This document shows, in pieces, positions 27,390 to 36,012 of a stretch of 64,000 bases of DNA. Where the stretch lies: assembly GCF_039539485.1 (NCBI RefSeq), contig NZ_BAABDF010000007.1, forward strand, positions 992,001 to 1,056,000, read 5' to 3'. This DNA is from Celeribacter arenosi (lineage in GTDB: Bacteria; Pseudomonadota; Alphaproteobacteria; Rhodobacterales; Rhodobacteraceae). Positions within the stretch are counted from its first letter, which is position 1; every line of letters begins with the position of its first letter. A program made the position numbers and the translations under genes. The notes under the pieces are model-generated. The model did not search any database, was not told the origin of the DNA, and worked only from the letters and a program-made list of their open reading frames with translations.

Positions 27390-28370
27390 ATGACTAACTT
27401 CAAAATGTTCACCGCGACCCTCGCGGTCCTCGCATCCGGCACCCTCGCGGCCAGCGCCTGCGAAATGACCCTGCGCTCGTCGGACACCCACCCCGATGGC
27501 TACCCCACCGTGGAAGCCGTCAAATACATGGGCGAACAACTCAGCGCCGCCACCGGCGACAAACTCTGCGTGGAAGTGTTCCACTCCGCCCAGCTCGGTG
27601 AGGAAAAAGACACCATCGAACAGACCCAGTTCGGCGTGATCGACCTCAACCGCGTCTCGCTCGGGCCATTCAACAACATCATCGAAGAGACGAAAATCCC
27701 GTCGCTGCCCTATATCTTCCGCTCCACAGAGCACATGCATAACGTCATGGACGGCCCCGTTGGCGAAGAAATCCTCGCCGCTTTCGAAGCCCACGACCTC
27801 ATCGGTCTGGCCTTCTATGACGGCGGCTCGCGCTCCTTCTACAACAGCCAGAAACCGATCAATTCGATGGACGATCTGGCCGGCCTGAAGTTCCGCGTGA
27901 TGCAATCCGACCTCTTCGTGGATATGGTCGACGCGCTCGGCGCAAACGCCACCCCGATGCCCTACGGCGAAGTCTATTCCTCGATCCAGACCGGCGCGAT
28001 CGATGGCGCCGAAAACAACTGGCCATCCTTTGAATCCTCGGGCCACTACGAGGTCGCAGGCTACTACACCCTCGATCAACACCTGATCGTGCCCGAAGTG
28101 CTCGTGATGTCCAAACTCACATGGGACAAACTCTCCGCCGACGACCAGGCCGCTGTGAAAGCCGCCGCCAAGGCATCCGTTCCCGTCATGCGTGACATGT
28201 GGGCCGCCCGCGAAGCCGCATCGGAAGAAAAAGTGCGCGCTGCAGGCGTCGAAATCATCACCGATATCGACAAAACGCCCTTCATCGAAGCCATGGTTCC
28301 GGTCTACCAAAAATACGTGACCACCGACAAACTCAAAGATCTGGTCACCCGCATTCAGGCGACCGAATAA
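27390..28370 (+). CDS. TRAP transporter substrate-binding protein (DctP family), uronate type
   Basis: 326-residue periplasmic receptor. The start at 27390 follows GGGAGGAGA and gives a signal peptide ending ASA. GLKFRVMQSDLFVDMVDALGA and PMPYGEVYSSIQTGAIDGAENN are the DctP ligand-binding core, with the conserved arginine in KFRV that clamps a carboxylate. Its position between uxaC and the kdu/uxu genes makes glucuronate or galacturonate (or oligo-uronate) the likely ligand, as known for several DctP proteins in such loci. It is followed by a hairpin and then the two membrane subunits. Confidence 0.9.
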   Translation: MTNFKMFTATLAVLASGTLAASACEMTLRSSDTHPDGYPTVEAVKYMGEQLSAATGDKLCVEVFHSAQLGEEKDTIEQTQFGVIDLNRVSLGPFNNIIEETKIPSLPYIFRSTEHMHNVMDGPVGEEILAAFEAHDLIGLAFYDGGSRSFYNSQKPINSMDDLAGLKFRVMQSDLFVDMVDALGANATPMPYGEVYSSIQTGAIDGAENNWPSFESSGHYEVAGYYTLDQHLIVPEVLVMSKLTWDKLSADDQAAVKAAAKASVPVMRDMWAAREAASEEKVRAAGVEIITDIDKTPFIEAMVPVYQKYVTTDKLKDLVTRIQATE

Positions 28371-28380
28371 ACTCCCGGCG

Positions 28381-28416
28381 CATGGCCCGTTTCCCGCACT
28401 TCGGGGGCGGGCCATG
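28381..28416 (+). terminator. Hairpin between TRAP binding protein and permease genes
   Basis: CATGGCCCG (28381-28389) pairs perfectly with CGGGCCATG (28408-28416), with an inner CCCG...CGGG pair. No T-run, so it is probably an attenuating or mRNA-stabilising element that raises binding-protein levels over permease. Confidence 0.55.
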
Positions 28417-28445
28417 TTACGCAAAAACGGGGATAAGGGCAGGGA

Positions 28446-28976
28446 ATGCAGCAGTTTATGAAAAAAGTCGCCCGCGTGCTGGCCATCGTGGCGCGCATCG
28501 CGCTCTGGGTGTCGGGCACAGGGCTCGTGCTTATGACCGCCTTCATCGCATGGCAGGTCTGGGGCCGCTTCGTGCTCAACGATACCCCGACTTGGACCGA
28601 AAGCTCCGCCGTTATCATCATGGGCTGGTTCATCTTTCTGGGCGCCGCCGTGGGCATCCGCGAAGGCTACCACCTCTCCTTTGACGTGCTGCTCTACATC
28701 CTGCCCGATCGGGTGAAAAAGATCCTCTACTCGGTCTCCGACATCACCGTCGTCGCCTTCGGGATCGGCATGATGTACTACGGCTACCTTCTGGCCGAAA
28801 AAACATGGCCCTCCACAATCCCCAACCTCGGGTTTTCCGGCGGGATCGCCTTTCTGTCGCTGATCTTCGGCGGCTTTCTGATGGTGATCTTCTCGCTCGA
28901 ACGCCTCGCGCGGCGCGCCTGTGGCCTCGTCACCGCGCGCTTTGGTGAAACCGAACTCCCCGAGGAAGATCTCTGA
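28446..28976 (+). CDS. TRAP transporter small permease (DctQ family)
   Basis: 176-residue four-helix membrane subunit. It has TESSAVIIMGWFIFLGAAVGIREGYHLSFD, the characteristic DctQ stretch (about 57-86), followed by two more membrane segments. It ends in an overlap with the large permease (TGATG), so the two are co-translated. Confidence 0.9.
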   Translation: MQQFMKKVARVLAIVARIALWVSGTGLVLMTAFIAWQVWGRFVLNDTPTWTESSAVIIMGWFIFLGAAVGIREGYHLSFDVLLYILPDRVKKILYSVSDITVVAFGIGMMYYGYLLAEKTWPSTIPNLGFSGGIAFLSLIFGGFLMVIFSLERLARRACGLVTARFGETELPEEDL

Positions 28977-30289
28977 TGCTCGATATCGCAGCCCTCATTG
29001 GCCCCGGCCACGAACTCGCCGTGCTCTTTGGCACGTTTTCCTTCCTGCTGCTGATCGGAACGCCCGTGGCCTTCTGCCTCGGCGTGTCCTCATTTGCCAC
29101 CATCGCCTATATCGGACTGCCCCCCGTGGTGGTCTTCCAACGCCTCAACTCCGGCGTGTCGATCTTTGCGCTCATGGCGATCCCGTTCTTCATCTTCGCC
29201 GGTGAACTCATGGTGCGCGGCGATATCGCCCGCCGCCTCGTCGCACTCGCAGGCGCATTGGTCGGCCACTTCCGTGGCGGCCTCGGTCAGGTCAATATCA
29301 TGGCCTCGGTGCTCTTCGGCGGCATCTCCGGTTCTGCTGCCGCCGACGCCTCCGCCATCGGTGGCCTCATGGTGCCGCAGATGAAGGAACGCGGCTATGA
29401 CGCCGATTACGCCGTCAACATCACCGTGGTCTCCTCGATCATCGCGCTGATGCTGCCACCCAGCCATAACCTCATCATCTACTCGATCTCGGCGGGGGGC
29501 AAAATCTCCATCGCCGATCTCTTTACCGCCGGCATCATCCCCGGCATCGTGCTCGCCCTCTCGCTCATGGTCGCCGCATGGATCGTCGCAAAACGGCGCG
29601 GCTACCCACTCGAAGCCTTTCCGGGCGGTCGCGCCATCATCGCCATGCTCATCGCCGCCACACCGGGTCTGATCCTCGTGGCAATCATCTTCGGCGGCGT
29701 GCGCTCGGGCGTCTTCACCGCCTCCGAAAGCTCCTGCATCGCGGTGGTCTATGCGCTCTTGATCACCTTTTTTGTCTACCGCTCTCTGTCGTTTTCCGAA
29801 TTCGTCCTCGCCGTCAAAGGCGCGGTGCGCACCACCGCCATGGTGCTGCTCGTGATCGGCTGCGCGGGTGCGTTCGGCTGGCTGCTCGCCTACCTGCGCG
29901 TGCCCGCCCAACTCGTCGCGTTCATGCAAACCATCTCCGACAACCCGATCGTGATCCTGCTGATGATCAACGTGATCCTGCTATTCCTCGGCACCTTCAT
30001 GGACATGTCGCCGCTCATCGTCATCACCACGCCGATCTTCCTGCCCGTCGCCATCGCCTTTGGCATCGATCCTGTGCAATTCGGCATCATCATGGTCCTC
30101 AACCTCGGCATCGGGCTGTGCACACCGCCCGTCGGCGCGGTCCTGTTTGTGGGCTGCGCGGTCGGCAAAATTCCGGTCTGGACCGCGATCCGCACGATCT
30201 GGCCGTTCTACTTCGCCGCCGTCTTCACCCTGATGCTCGTCACCTACATCCCCGCGCTGTCGCTTTGGCTGCCCGCGGCCTTCCGATAG
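28976..30289 (+). CDS. TRAP transporter large permease (DctM family)
   Basis: 437-residue, about 12-helix, sodium-driven permease that takes the uronate from the binding protein. Family motifs include FFIFAGELMVRGDIARRL, FGGISGSAAADASAIGGLMVPQM (first transport motif) and the matching NLGIGLCTPPVGAVLFVGCAVG near the C-terminus. It is followed after 8 bases by kdgF. Confidence 0.93.
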   Translation: MLDIAALIGPGHELAVLFGTFSFLLLIGTPVAFCLGVSSFATIAYIGLPPVVVFQRLNSGVSIFALMAIPFFIFAGELMVRGDIARRLVALAGALVGHFRGGLGQVNIMASVLFGGISGSAAADASAIGGLMVPQMKERGYDADYAVNITVVSSIIALMLPPSHNLIIYSISAGGKISIADLFTAGIIPGIVLALSLMVAAWIVAKRRGYPLEAFPGGRAIIAMLIAATPGLILVAIIFGGVRSGVFTASESSCIAVVYALLITFFVYRSLSFSEFVLAVKGAVRTTAMVLLVIGCAGAFGWLLAYLRVPAQLVAFMQTISDNPIVILLMINVILLFLGTFMDMSPLIVITTPIFLPVAIAFGIDPVQFGIIMVLNLGIGLCTPPVGAVLFVGCAVGKIPVWTAIRTIWPFYFAAVFTLMLVTYIPALSLWLPAAFR

Positions 30290-30297
30290 GAGTTCCC

Positions 30298-30615
30298 ATG
30301 CCCCACGTCACATCCTTTCCCGCTGTCAAAGTGGACGAAAAAACCACCCGACAGGTGCTCGCCGAATGCCCCGAATTGATGGTCGTCGCCTTCTCGTTTG
30401 CCAAAGGCGGGCAGGGCGCGCTCCACAATCACCCCCATGTGCAATCCACCTATGTTCAAAGCGGGCGTTTCCGTTTTACCATTGCGGATGAAACCTTCGA
30501 AGTTGCCGCCGGCGACAGCTTTGTCATTCCCTCTAACGCCGTCCACGGCTGCACCTGCCTCGAAGCGGGACGCCTCGTCGATACCTTCACGCCCCGCCGT
30601 GACGATTTTCTCTAA
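30298..30615 (+). CDS. kdgF: KdgF-type cupin, unsaturated uronate linearisation
   Basis: A 105-residue single-domain cupin. In the known pathway KdgF converts 4,5-unsaturated mono-uronates (from pectin, alginate or other lyases) to the linear 5-keto-4-deoxyuronate used by KduI. Metal ligands are visible as H43, H45, Q49 and H83, and the ending FTPRRDDFL is typical of KdgF. It lies directly before kduI and kduD. Start 30298 follows AGGAG closely. Identification as KdgF rather than a generic cupin is strong from length, C-terminus and neighbours. Confidence 0.85.
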   Translation: MPHVTSFPAVKVDEKTTRQVLAECPELMVVAFSFAKGGQGALHNHPHVQSTYVQSGRFRFTIADETFEVAAGDSFVIPSNAVHGCTCLEAGRLVDTFTPRRDDFL

Positions 30616-30627
30616 AGGAACCTTACC

Positions 30628-31455
30628 ATGACCCTCACCGTTGAAACCCGCCACGCCGTCCACGAAGACCACGCCAAGGGCATGGATACCGCCGAGCTGC
30701 GCAAACATTTCCTCGCAGGGGGCATGTTCGCAGAGGGCGAAATCCGCCTCACCTACACCCATTACGACCGCTTCACTGTCGGCGGCGCTGTGCCCAATGG
30801 CGGATCGCTGACCTTGGGCAAAGTCGACGAAACCCGCACCGAAACCTTCCTTGAACGGCGCGAAATGGGCATCGTCAACATCGGCGACACCGGCACCGTC
30901 GAGGCCGCAGGCGAAACCTACGAGATGAACAAAGGCGACGTGCTCTATCTCGGCATGGGTAGCGGCGCTGTGACCTTCAAAGGGCAGGGACGCTTCTACA
31001 TCACATCCTGCCCCGCCCATCACACATACCCCTCGCGCCTCATCACCGTGGCCGACTGCAAAGAGGTCAAGATGGGCGAGACCGCGACCTCCAACAAACG
31101 CACCATCAAGATGTTCGTCCACCCGCTGGTCATGGAAAGCTGCCAACTGGTGATGGGCTATACCTCCCTCGAAGAAGGCTCGGTGTGGAACACAATGCCC
31201 GCCCACGTCCACGACCGCCGTATGGAGGCCTACCTCTACTGGGGCATGGCACCGGAATCGCGCGTGCTGCACCTGATGGGCGAACCCACCGAAACCCGCC
31301 ATCTCTTCGTGGCCAACGAAGAGGCGGTGATCTCCCCCACATGGTCGATCCACGCGGGCGCAGGCATCGGCGAATATACCTTCATCTGGGCCATGGCAGG
31401 CGACAACGTCGACTATACCGACATGGACTTCGTGCAACCTGCGGAGCTGCGCTGA
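30628..31455 (+). CDS. kduI: 5-dehydro-4-deoxy-D-glucuronate isomerase
   Basis: Isomerises 5-keto-4-deoxyuronate to 2,5-diketo-3-deoxygluconate. 275 residues, the family's standard length. It has the opening ETRHAVHEDHAKGMDTAELR and the zinc-binding MPAHVHDRRMEAYLYW motif (His-x-His-x5-Glu type) near residue 190. Its stop overlaps the kduD start (TGATG). Confidence 0.95.
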   Translation: MTLTVETRHAVHEDHAKGMDTAELRKHFLAGGMFAEGEIRLTYTHYDRFTVGGAVPNGGSLTLGKVDETRTETFLERREMGIVNIGDTGTVEAAGETYEMNKGDVLYLGMGSGAVTFKGQGRFYITSCPAHHTYPSRLITVADCKEVKMGETATSNKRTIKMFVHPLVMESCQLVMGYTSLEEGSVWNTMPAHVHDRRMEAYLYWGMAPESRVLHLMGEPTETRHLFVANEEAVISPTWSIHAGAGIGEYTFIWAMAGDNVDYTDMDFVQPAELR

Positions 31456-32198
31456 TGTCCGACCTCTTCTCGCTCAAAGGGCGCAAAGCCCTCGTGACCG
31501 GTGCCAATACAGGCATCGGTCAGGCCATCGCCGTCACGCTCGCAGGGCAGGGCGCGGACGTCACCTGCGCGGGGCGTCGCGACTGCGATGAAACCGTGGC
31601 GATCATCACCGATCTGGGCGGCACAGCCCGCTCTGTGCTCCTCGATTTCGCCGACCCGATGGCCGCCCGCGACATCTTCGAGGGCGCAGGCTACGACATC
31701 CTCGTCAATAACGCCGGCATCATCCGGCGCGCCGATAGCACGGATTACACAGAGGCCGATTGGGACGCCGTCATCGACGTCAACCAGAAGGCGCTGTTCT
31801 TCACCTGTCAGGCCTTCGGGCGCGCCCTGATCGCGGACGGAAAACCCGGCGCGATCGTCAATATCGCCTCGCTCCTGTCGTTTCAGGGCGGCATCCGCGT
31901 GCCCGCCTACACGGCCTCCAAACACGCCGTCGCAGGCATCACCAAAATCCTCGCCAACGAATGGGCGCCCCACAATATCACCGTGAACGCCATCGCACCG
32001 GGCTATATCTCGACCAATAACACAGAGGCCCTGCGCGCCGATCCCGCCCGCAACAAATCCATCCTTGATCGCATCCCCGCAGGCCGCTGGGGCGACCCCG
32101 AAGACATCGCGGGCACCGCTGCCTACCTGTGCTCGAATGCCGCCAAATACGTCACCGGCGCCGTGTTGAACGTCGACGGCGGCTGGCTCGCGCGCTGA
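31455..32198 (+). CDS. kduD: 2-dehydro-3-deoxy-D-gluconate 5-dehydrogenase (SDR)
   Basis: Reduces 2,5-diketo-3-deoxygluconate to KDG with NAD(P)H. 247-residue short-chain dehydrogenase with TGANTGIGQAIA (14-25), NNAG and the YTASKHAV catalytic Tyr/Lys motif. Start 31455 is fixed by overlap with kduI. The pair supplies KDG to KdgK encoded divergently in the same locus. Confidence 0.93.
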   Translation: MSDLFSLKGRKALVTGANTGIGQAIAVTLAGQGADVTCAGRRDCDETVAIITDLGGTARSVLLDFADPMAARDIFEGAGYDILVNNAGIIRRADSTDYTEADWDAVIDVNQKALFFTCQAFGRALIADGKPGAIVNIASLLSFQGGIRVPAYTASKHAVAGITKILANEWAPHNITVNAIAPGYISTNNTEALRADPARNKSILDRIPAGRWGDPEDIAGTAAYLCSNAAKYVTGAVLNVDGGWLAR

Positions 32199-32223
32199 AT
32201 TCTCCTTACCTGAAAGACACCTG

Positions 32224-33672
32224 ATGAGTCCTGAAAACCTGCCCCGCCTGACCCGCTCGAGCGCCCCCAAACCGGCGCTTGGCGTGGTCCACCTCGGCCT
32301 TGGGGCCTTCTATCGCGCCCACGGCGCCATCTACCTCGCCGAAGTCATGGCAAAGGGCGGCGGGGACTGGGGCATCACCGGTGTCTCGCTCAAATCCCCC
32401 ACACAGGCCGAACGCCTCAAACCGCAGGACTGCGTCTATACCGCCCTCGAACTGGCCCCAGACGGGCCCAAAGTGCACCACGTGGAAATCATCCGCGATG
32501 TGCTCGTCGCCCCCGAAAATCCCGCCGCCGTGCTCGCCACCATGGCCGACCCGCAGGTGAAACTCGTCACCCTCACGGTCACCGAAAAGGGCTACTGCCA
32601 TAACCCCGCGACCGGCAAACTCAACCGCGACCACCCCGATATCGTGGCCGACCTCGCAAATCCCGACGCCCCCGCGAGCGCGCTCGGCTTCATCACCCGC
32701 GCGCTGGCCATCCGCCGCGCGGCAGGCACGCCGCCCTTTACCGTGCTGACCTGCGATAACCTGCCCGACAACGGCCATGTGCTGCGCGGTGTGACGCTGG
32801 AACTCGCCACGCTCATCGACTCTGATCTGGCGACATGGATTAGCGAAAACACCCATTTCCCCGCCTCCATGGTCGACCGCATCGTGCCCGCCACCAAACC
32901 CGAAGACATTGAAACCGTTGGAAAACTCACCGGCCACTACGATGCCTCGCCGGTGATGATGGAACCCTTCCGCCAATGGGTGGTCGAAGACGACTTTGCC
33001 CCCGGCACGCGCCCGCCGCTCGACACCGTGGGCGTCGAAATGGTCGCCCGCGTCACCCCCTACGAGGACATGAAACTGCGCTGCCTCAACGGCACCCACT
33101 CCTCGCTGGCCTATCTGGGCTACCTCGGCGGCCTCAAAACCATCGCCGAAACCGTCGCCCATCCCGCCTATGCGACCTTCGTCAAATCGCTCTGGCGCTA
33201 CGAAATCATCCCCGGCCTGACACCCCCGCCGGGCGTCGATCTGCGCGCCTATGTCAATGCGCTCTTCACCCGCTACGAAAACCCCGTCATCCGCCACCTG
33301 ACATGGCAAATCGCCATGGACGGCAGCCAGAAACTGCCCCAACGCATCCTCTTCCAACTCGAAGAGGGCTTTGCACAGGGACGCAAACTACCCGGCCTCA
33401 CGCTCGCCGTGGCCGCATGGATGCGCTACGTCAGCGGCACCGATCTGGACGGCAACCCCATCGACGTGCGCGACCCGATGGCCGAGCGCCTCAAGACGCT
33501 TTCCGACGCCGCAGACACCCCCGCCGACAAAGTGCGCGCGCTTCTCACTGTGGCGGAGGTTTTCTCCCCCGCACTGCGCGATAACGCGAAATTCACATCC
33601 GATCTGATCGCCGCCTACGAAGGCCTGATCGCCAAAGGCGCAATCGCGATGGTGGAGGCCCAATATGCGTGA
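32224..33672 (+). CDS. uxuB: Fructuronate reductase (D-mannonate oxidoreductase), mannitol dehydrogenase family
   Basis: Reduces D-fructuronate (product of UxaC) to D-mannonate using NADH. 482 aa, with GVVHLGLGAFYRAHGAIYLAE as nucleotide-binding N-terminus, TVLTCDNLPDNG and FPASMVDRIVPATKPED as family motifs, and LRCLNGTHSSLAYLGYL carrying the catalytic region. Overlap of 8 bases with uxuA couples the two. The same family includes mannitol and tagaturonate dehydrogenases; uxuA next door decides for UxuB. Confidence 0.92.
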   Translation: MSPENLPRLTRSSAPKPALGVVHLGLGAFYRAHGAIYLAEVMAKGGGDWGITGVSLKSPTQAERLKPQDCVYTALELAPDGPKVHHVEIIRDVLVAPENPAAVLATMADPQVKLVTLTVTEKGYCHNPATGKLNRDHPDIVADLANPDAPASALGFITRALAIRRAAGTPPFTVLTCDNLPDNGHVLRGVTLELATLIDSDLATWISENTHFPASMVDRIVPATKPEDIETVGKLTGHYDASPVMMEPFRQWVVEDDFAPGTRPPLDTVGVEMVARVTPYEDMKLRCLNGTHSSLAYLGYLGGLKTIAETVAHPAYATFVKSLWRYEIIPGLTPPPGVDLRAYVNALFTRYENPVIRHLTWQIAMDGSQKLPQRILFQLEEGFAQGRKLPGLTLAVAAWMRYVSGTDLDGNPIDVRDPMAERLKTLSDAADTPADKVRALLTVAEVFSPALRDNAKFTSDLIAAYEGLIAKGAIAMVEAQYA

Positions 33673-34861
33673 AAGCTGGCGCTGGTATGGCCCGCTCGAC
33701 AAAATAACCCTGCCCGAAATCGCGCAAACCGGCGCGCTCGGCATTGTCACCGCCCTGCACGAAATCCCCTATGGGGAGGTCTGGAGCCGCGCGGCCATCT
33801 CTGCGCGCAAACGCCTGATCGCGGATGCCGGCTACGGGCAGGAATGGGTGGTGGTCGAAAGCCTGCCGATCCACGAACGCATCAAACGCGGGGACGGGGA
33901 TCTCGGCCCGCTTTTCGCATCCTACCGCCAATCCATCGCCAACCTCGCCGCCGAGGGCGTGACCACGATCTGCTACAACTTCATGCCGCTGATCGACTGG
34001 ACGCGCACCGCGATCTACCACCCGCTCAAACAGGGCGGCACCGCGCTGCGCTTTGACGCCGCGCAATGCGCTGCGCTCGATGTTTTCATGCTCGAACGCG
34101 AGGGGGCGAGCGAAGACTACACCAACGACATCATCGCGCGCGCAAAGGACTGGGTCGACGCCGCCACGCCGGACGACAAATCCGCCCTCATCGACGCGAT
34201 CATGGCCGGCCTTCCCGGCGCCTACGACCGCTATGACGTGCCCGCCCTGCGCGAGGCGCTCAATGGCTACGCCGACATCGACCGCGACGCCCTGCGCACC
34301 AATTACGCCCGCTTCCTCTCCGAGGTCATCCCCACCGCTCAGGAGCTCGGCGTCAAATTCTGCGTCCACCCCGACGATCCGCCGCGCGATATCTTCGGCC
34401 TGCCGCGCGTGGTCTCCAATGCCGACGACATCCAATGGGTCTTTGACCAACAGGAGGCGCTCGAAAACGGCCTGACGCTCTGTTCCGGCTCGCTCGGCGC
34501 CAACCCCGCCAATGACGTGCCCGCCATCGCGCATCGTTTCGCCGAACGCATCCACTTCGCCCACCTGCGCAATGTCGCCAAAGAACCCGACGGCTCGTTT
34601 CAGGAAGCTGCCCACCTGAGCGGCGACACAGACATGGTCGCCCTCGCGCATGTGCTCCTCACCGAAGAGGCCCGCCGCACCCGCGACGCCACCCGCACCG
34701 ACACCACCATCCCGTGGCGTCCAGACCATGGCCACGAATTGCTCAGCGACGAAGGGCGGGGCACACATCCGGGCTACCCCCTGATCGGGCGGATGCGCGG
34801 TCTGGCCGAAATGCGCGGCGTGATCGCGGCGCTTAGTCACCCTCGGGGCCACCTCGGCTGA
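33665..34861 (+). CDS. uxuA: Mannonate dehydratase
   Basis: Dehydrates D-mannonate to KDG. 398 aa, starting MRESWRWYGPLDKITLPEIAQTGA, the UxuA signature. TICYNFMPLIDWTRT and KFCVHPDDPPRDIFGLPRVV hold metal ligands; HLRNV and DHGHEL lie near the C-terminus. It ends the uronate operon; the following 162 bases hold repeats rather than an obvious terminator. Confidence 0.95.
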   Translation: MRESWRWYGPLDKITLPEIAQTGALGIVTALHEIPYGEVWSRAAISARKRLIADAGYGQEWVVVESLPIHERIKRGDGDLGPLFASYRQSIANLAAEGVTTICYNFMPLIDWTRTAIYHPLKQGGTALRFDAAQCAALDVFMLEREGASEDYTNDIIARAKDWVDAATPDDKSALIDAIMAGLPGAYDRYDVPALREALNGYADIDRDALRTNYARFLSEVIPTAQELGVKFCVHPDDPPRDIFGLPRVVSNADDIQWVFDQQEALENGLTLCSGSLGANPANDVPAIAHRFAERIHFAHLRNVAKEPDGSFQEAAHLSGDTDMVALAHVLLTEEARRTRDATRTDTTIPWRPDHGHELLSDEGRGTHPGYPLIGRMRGLAEMRGVIAALSHPRGHLG

Positions 34862-34863
34862 GT

Positions 34864-34923
34864 TGTAAAACATGTAAAACATGTAAAACGGCGATTTCGC
34901 GCGATGTAAAACCCTGCAAACAC
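34864..34923. repeat. TGTAAAAC repeats upstream of the siroheme-synthase-like gene
   Basis: TGTAAAACA, TGTAAAACA and TGTAAAACG stand in tandem (34864-34872, 34873-34881, 34882-34890), with a fourth copy TGTAAAACC at 34915-34923. The 9-base period puts copies near one helical turn apart, as for a cooperatively binding regulator. They lie 100-160 bases before the gene at 35024. One overlap reads TGT-N12-ACA, but that follows from the repeat itself. Confidence 0.7.
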
Positions 34924-35023
34924 GCGCCACAAAGTCTTTAAGAGACGCAAAACATTTCGCCCGCCCTTGCCAATCGCGCGCCGCTGGACCACTTTTGCCA
35001 AAACAGCCAAAAGGCCCAAGCGC

Positions 35024-36004
35024 ATGAAGTTCTTCCCGATGTTTCTCCGCATGAGCGACCGCGACGTCGTGATCGCGGGCGGCGGGGAAACCGCAGCGCA
35101 AAAGGCGCGCCTGCTCCTTAAAACCGATGCCCGCATCACCTTCCTCGCGCCCGACCTCGATCCCGAATTGCGCGCCCTTGTAGAGGAGGGTCGCGCGACA
35201 TGGATCAACGACCGGATCACCCCGCAAAGCTTTGAAAACGCTCAACTAACTTTCATCGGCACCGGATCGCCGGGGGCGGATGCCTGCCTGCATGCGCTGG
35301 CCATGGAGGCGCGCACATTGGTCAATGTCGTCGACCAACCCGAGTTGTGCGAAGCCAACACCCCGAGCCTCGTCGACCGCGACCCTCTCGTTGTCGCCAT
35401 CGGCTCCGAAGGCGCGGCACCTGTGCTGGCCCGCCAGATAAAAACCCATTTAGAACAAGTGCTTGAACCGCGTCTCGGCGATCTCGTCGCCCTCGGTGGA
35501 CGCCTTAGACCCGCCGTCGCACAGGCTGTTCACAAAGACAAACGCCGCGCTTTCTGGCGCTGGGTCTACGCCGACGCCCCCCGTCGCCTTTTCGCCCGTG
35601 GTGCCGAACGCGAAGCCGCCGAATTGATCAAATCCGCAATCGCCCGTGGCAGCGCGCCTGATGATGGCGAAAACGGCTCCGTCGCGCTCTGTCCCGTGGG
35701 CGCAAATGACGCCGATCTGATGACGCTACGCGCGGTTCAAAGACTTCAGGAATGCGATCTAGTGATCTGTTCTGAAAAGGAATTTATGCCCATCCTCGAA
35801 CTCGCGCGGCGCGATGCCGACCGCGTGGTGGTGGGCCGTGACATTGGCACCGAAGGGTGGCTGTTGTCCGATCAGCGCAAACTCGCGCTCGACCGCTACG
35901 CCGCCGGAGAACGGGTGGTTTGGCTGGTGGCGCGCCGCGACGCCGAACGGGCCGCTCTTGGCCTGCCAGAAGACGTAGAACGCGTACCCGCCGTGCGGGT
36001 TTAG
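35024..36004 (+). CDS. Siroheme-synthase-like precorrin-2 dehydrogenase with truncated methylase domain
   Basis: 326 aa. Residues 1-210 match the CysG N-terminal dehydrogenase/ferrochelatase: FPMFLRMSDRDVVIAGGGETAAQKARLLL (NAD site), FIGTGSPGADACL, VNVVDQPELCEANTPSLVDRDPLVVAIGSEGAAPVLARQIK. From about residue 228 it continues as the start of a uroporphyrinogen III methyltransferase (SVALCPVGANDADLMTLRAVQRL), but ends after some 100 residues where about 240 are expected. The GAGPGD loop is altered to VGANDAD and the catalytic GGDP region is absent. So it should make siroheme only from precorrin-2 supplied by a separate methylase. Start 35024 gives MKFFPMFLRM. No sulfite/nitrite reductase gene adjoins it. 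Confidence 0.8.
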   Translation: MKFFPMFLRMSDRDVVIAGGGETAAQKARLLLKTDARITFLAPDLDPELRALVEEGRATWINDRITPQSFENAQLTFIGTGSPGADACLHALAMEARTLVNVVDQPELCEANTPSLVDRDPLVVAIGSEGAAPVLARQIKTHLEQVLEPRLGDLVALGGRLRPAVAQAVHKDKRRAFWRWVYADAPRRLFARGAEREAAELIKSAIARGSAPDDGENGSVALCPVGANDADLMTLRAVQRLQECDLVICSEKEFMPILELARRDADRVVVGRDIGTEGWLLSDQRKLALDRYAAGERVVWLVARRDAERAALGLPEDVERVPAVRV

Positions 36005-36012
36005 GAGGTGTC

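Noticed and set aside
34864..34890. TGT-N12-ACA match as a PpsR/CrtJ site
   Set aside because: The match arises automatically from the 9-base repeat and no photosynthesis genes are near; kept only as a repeat.
33593..35245. Minus-strand frame of 550 codons opposite uxuA and the siroheme gene
   Set aside because: It runs across the ends of two well-identified genes and an intergenic repeat, without motif or ribosome site.
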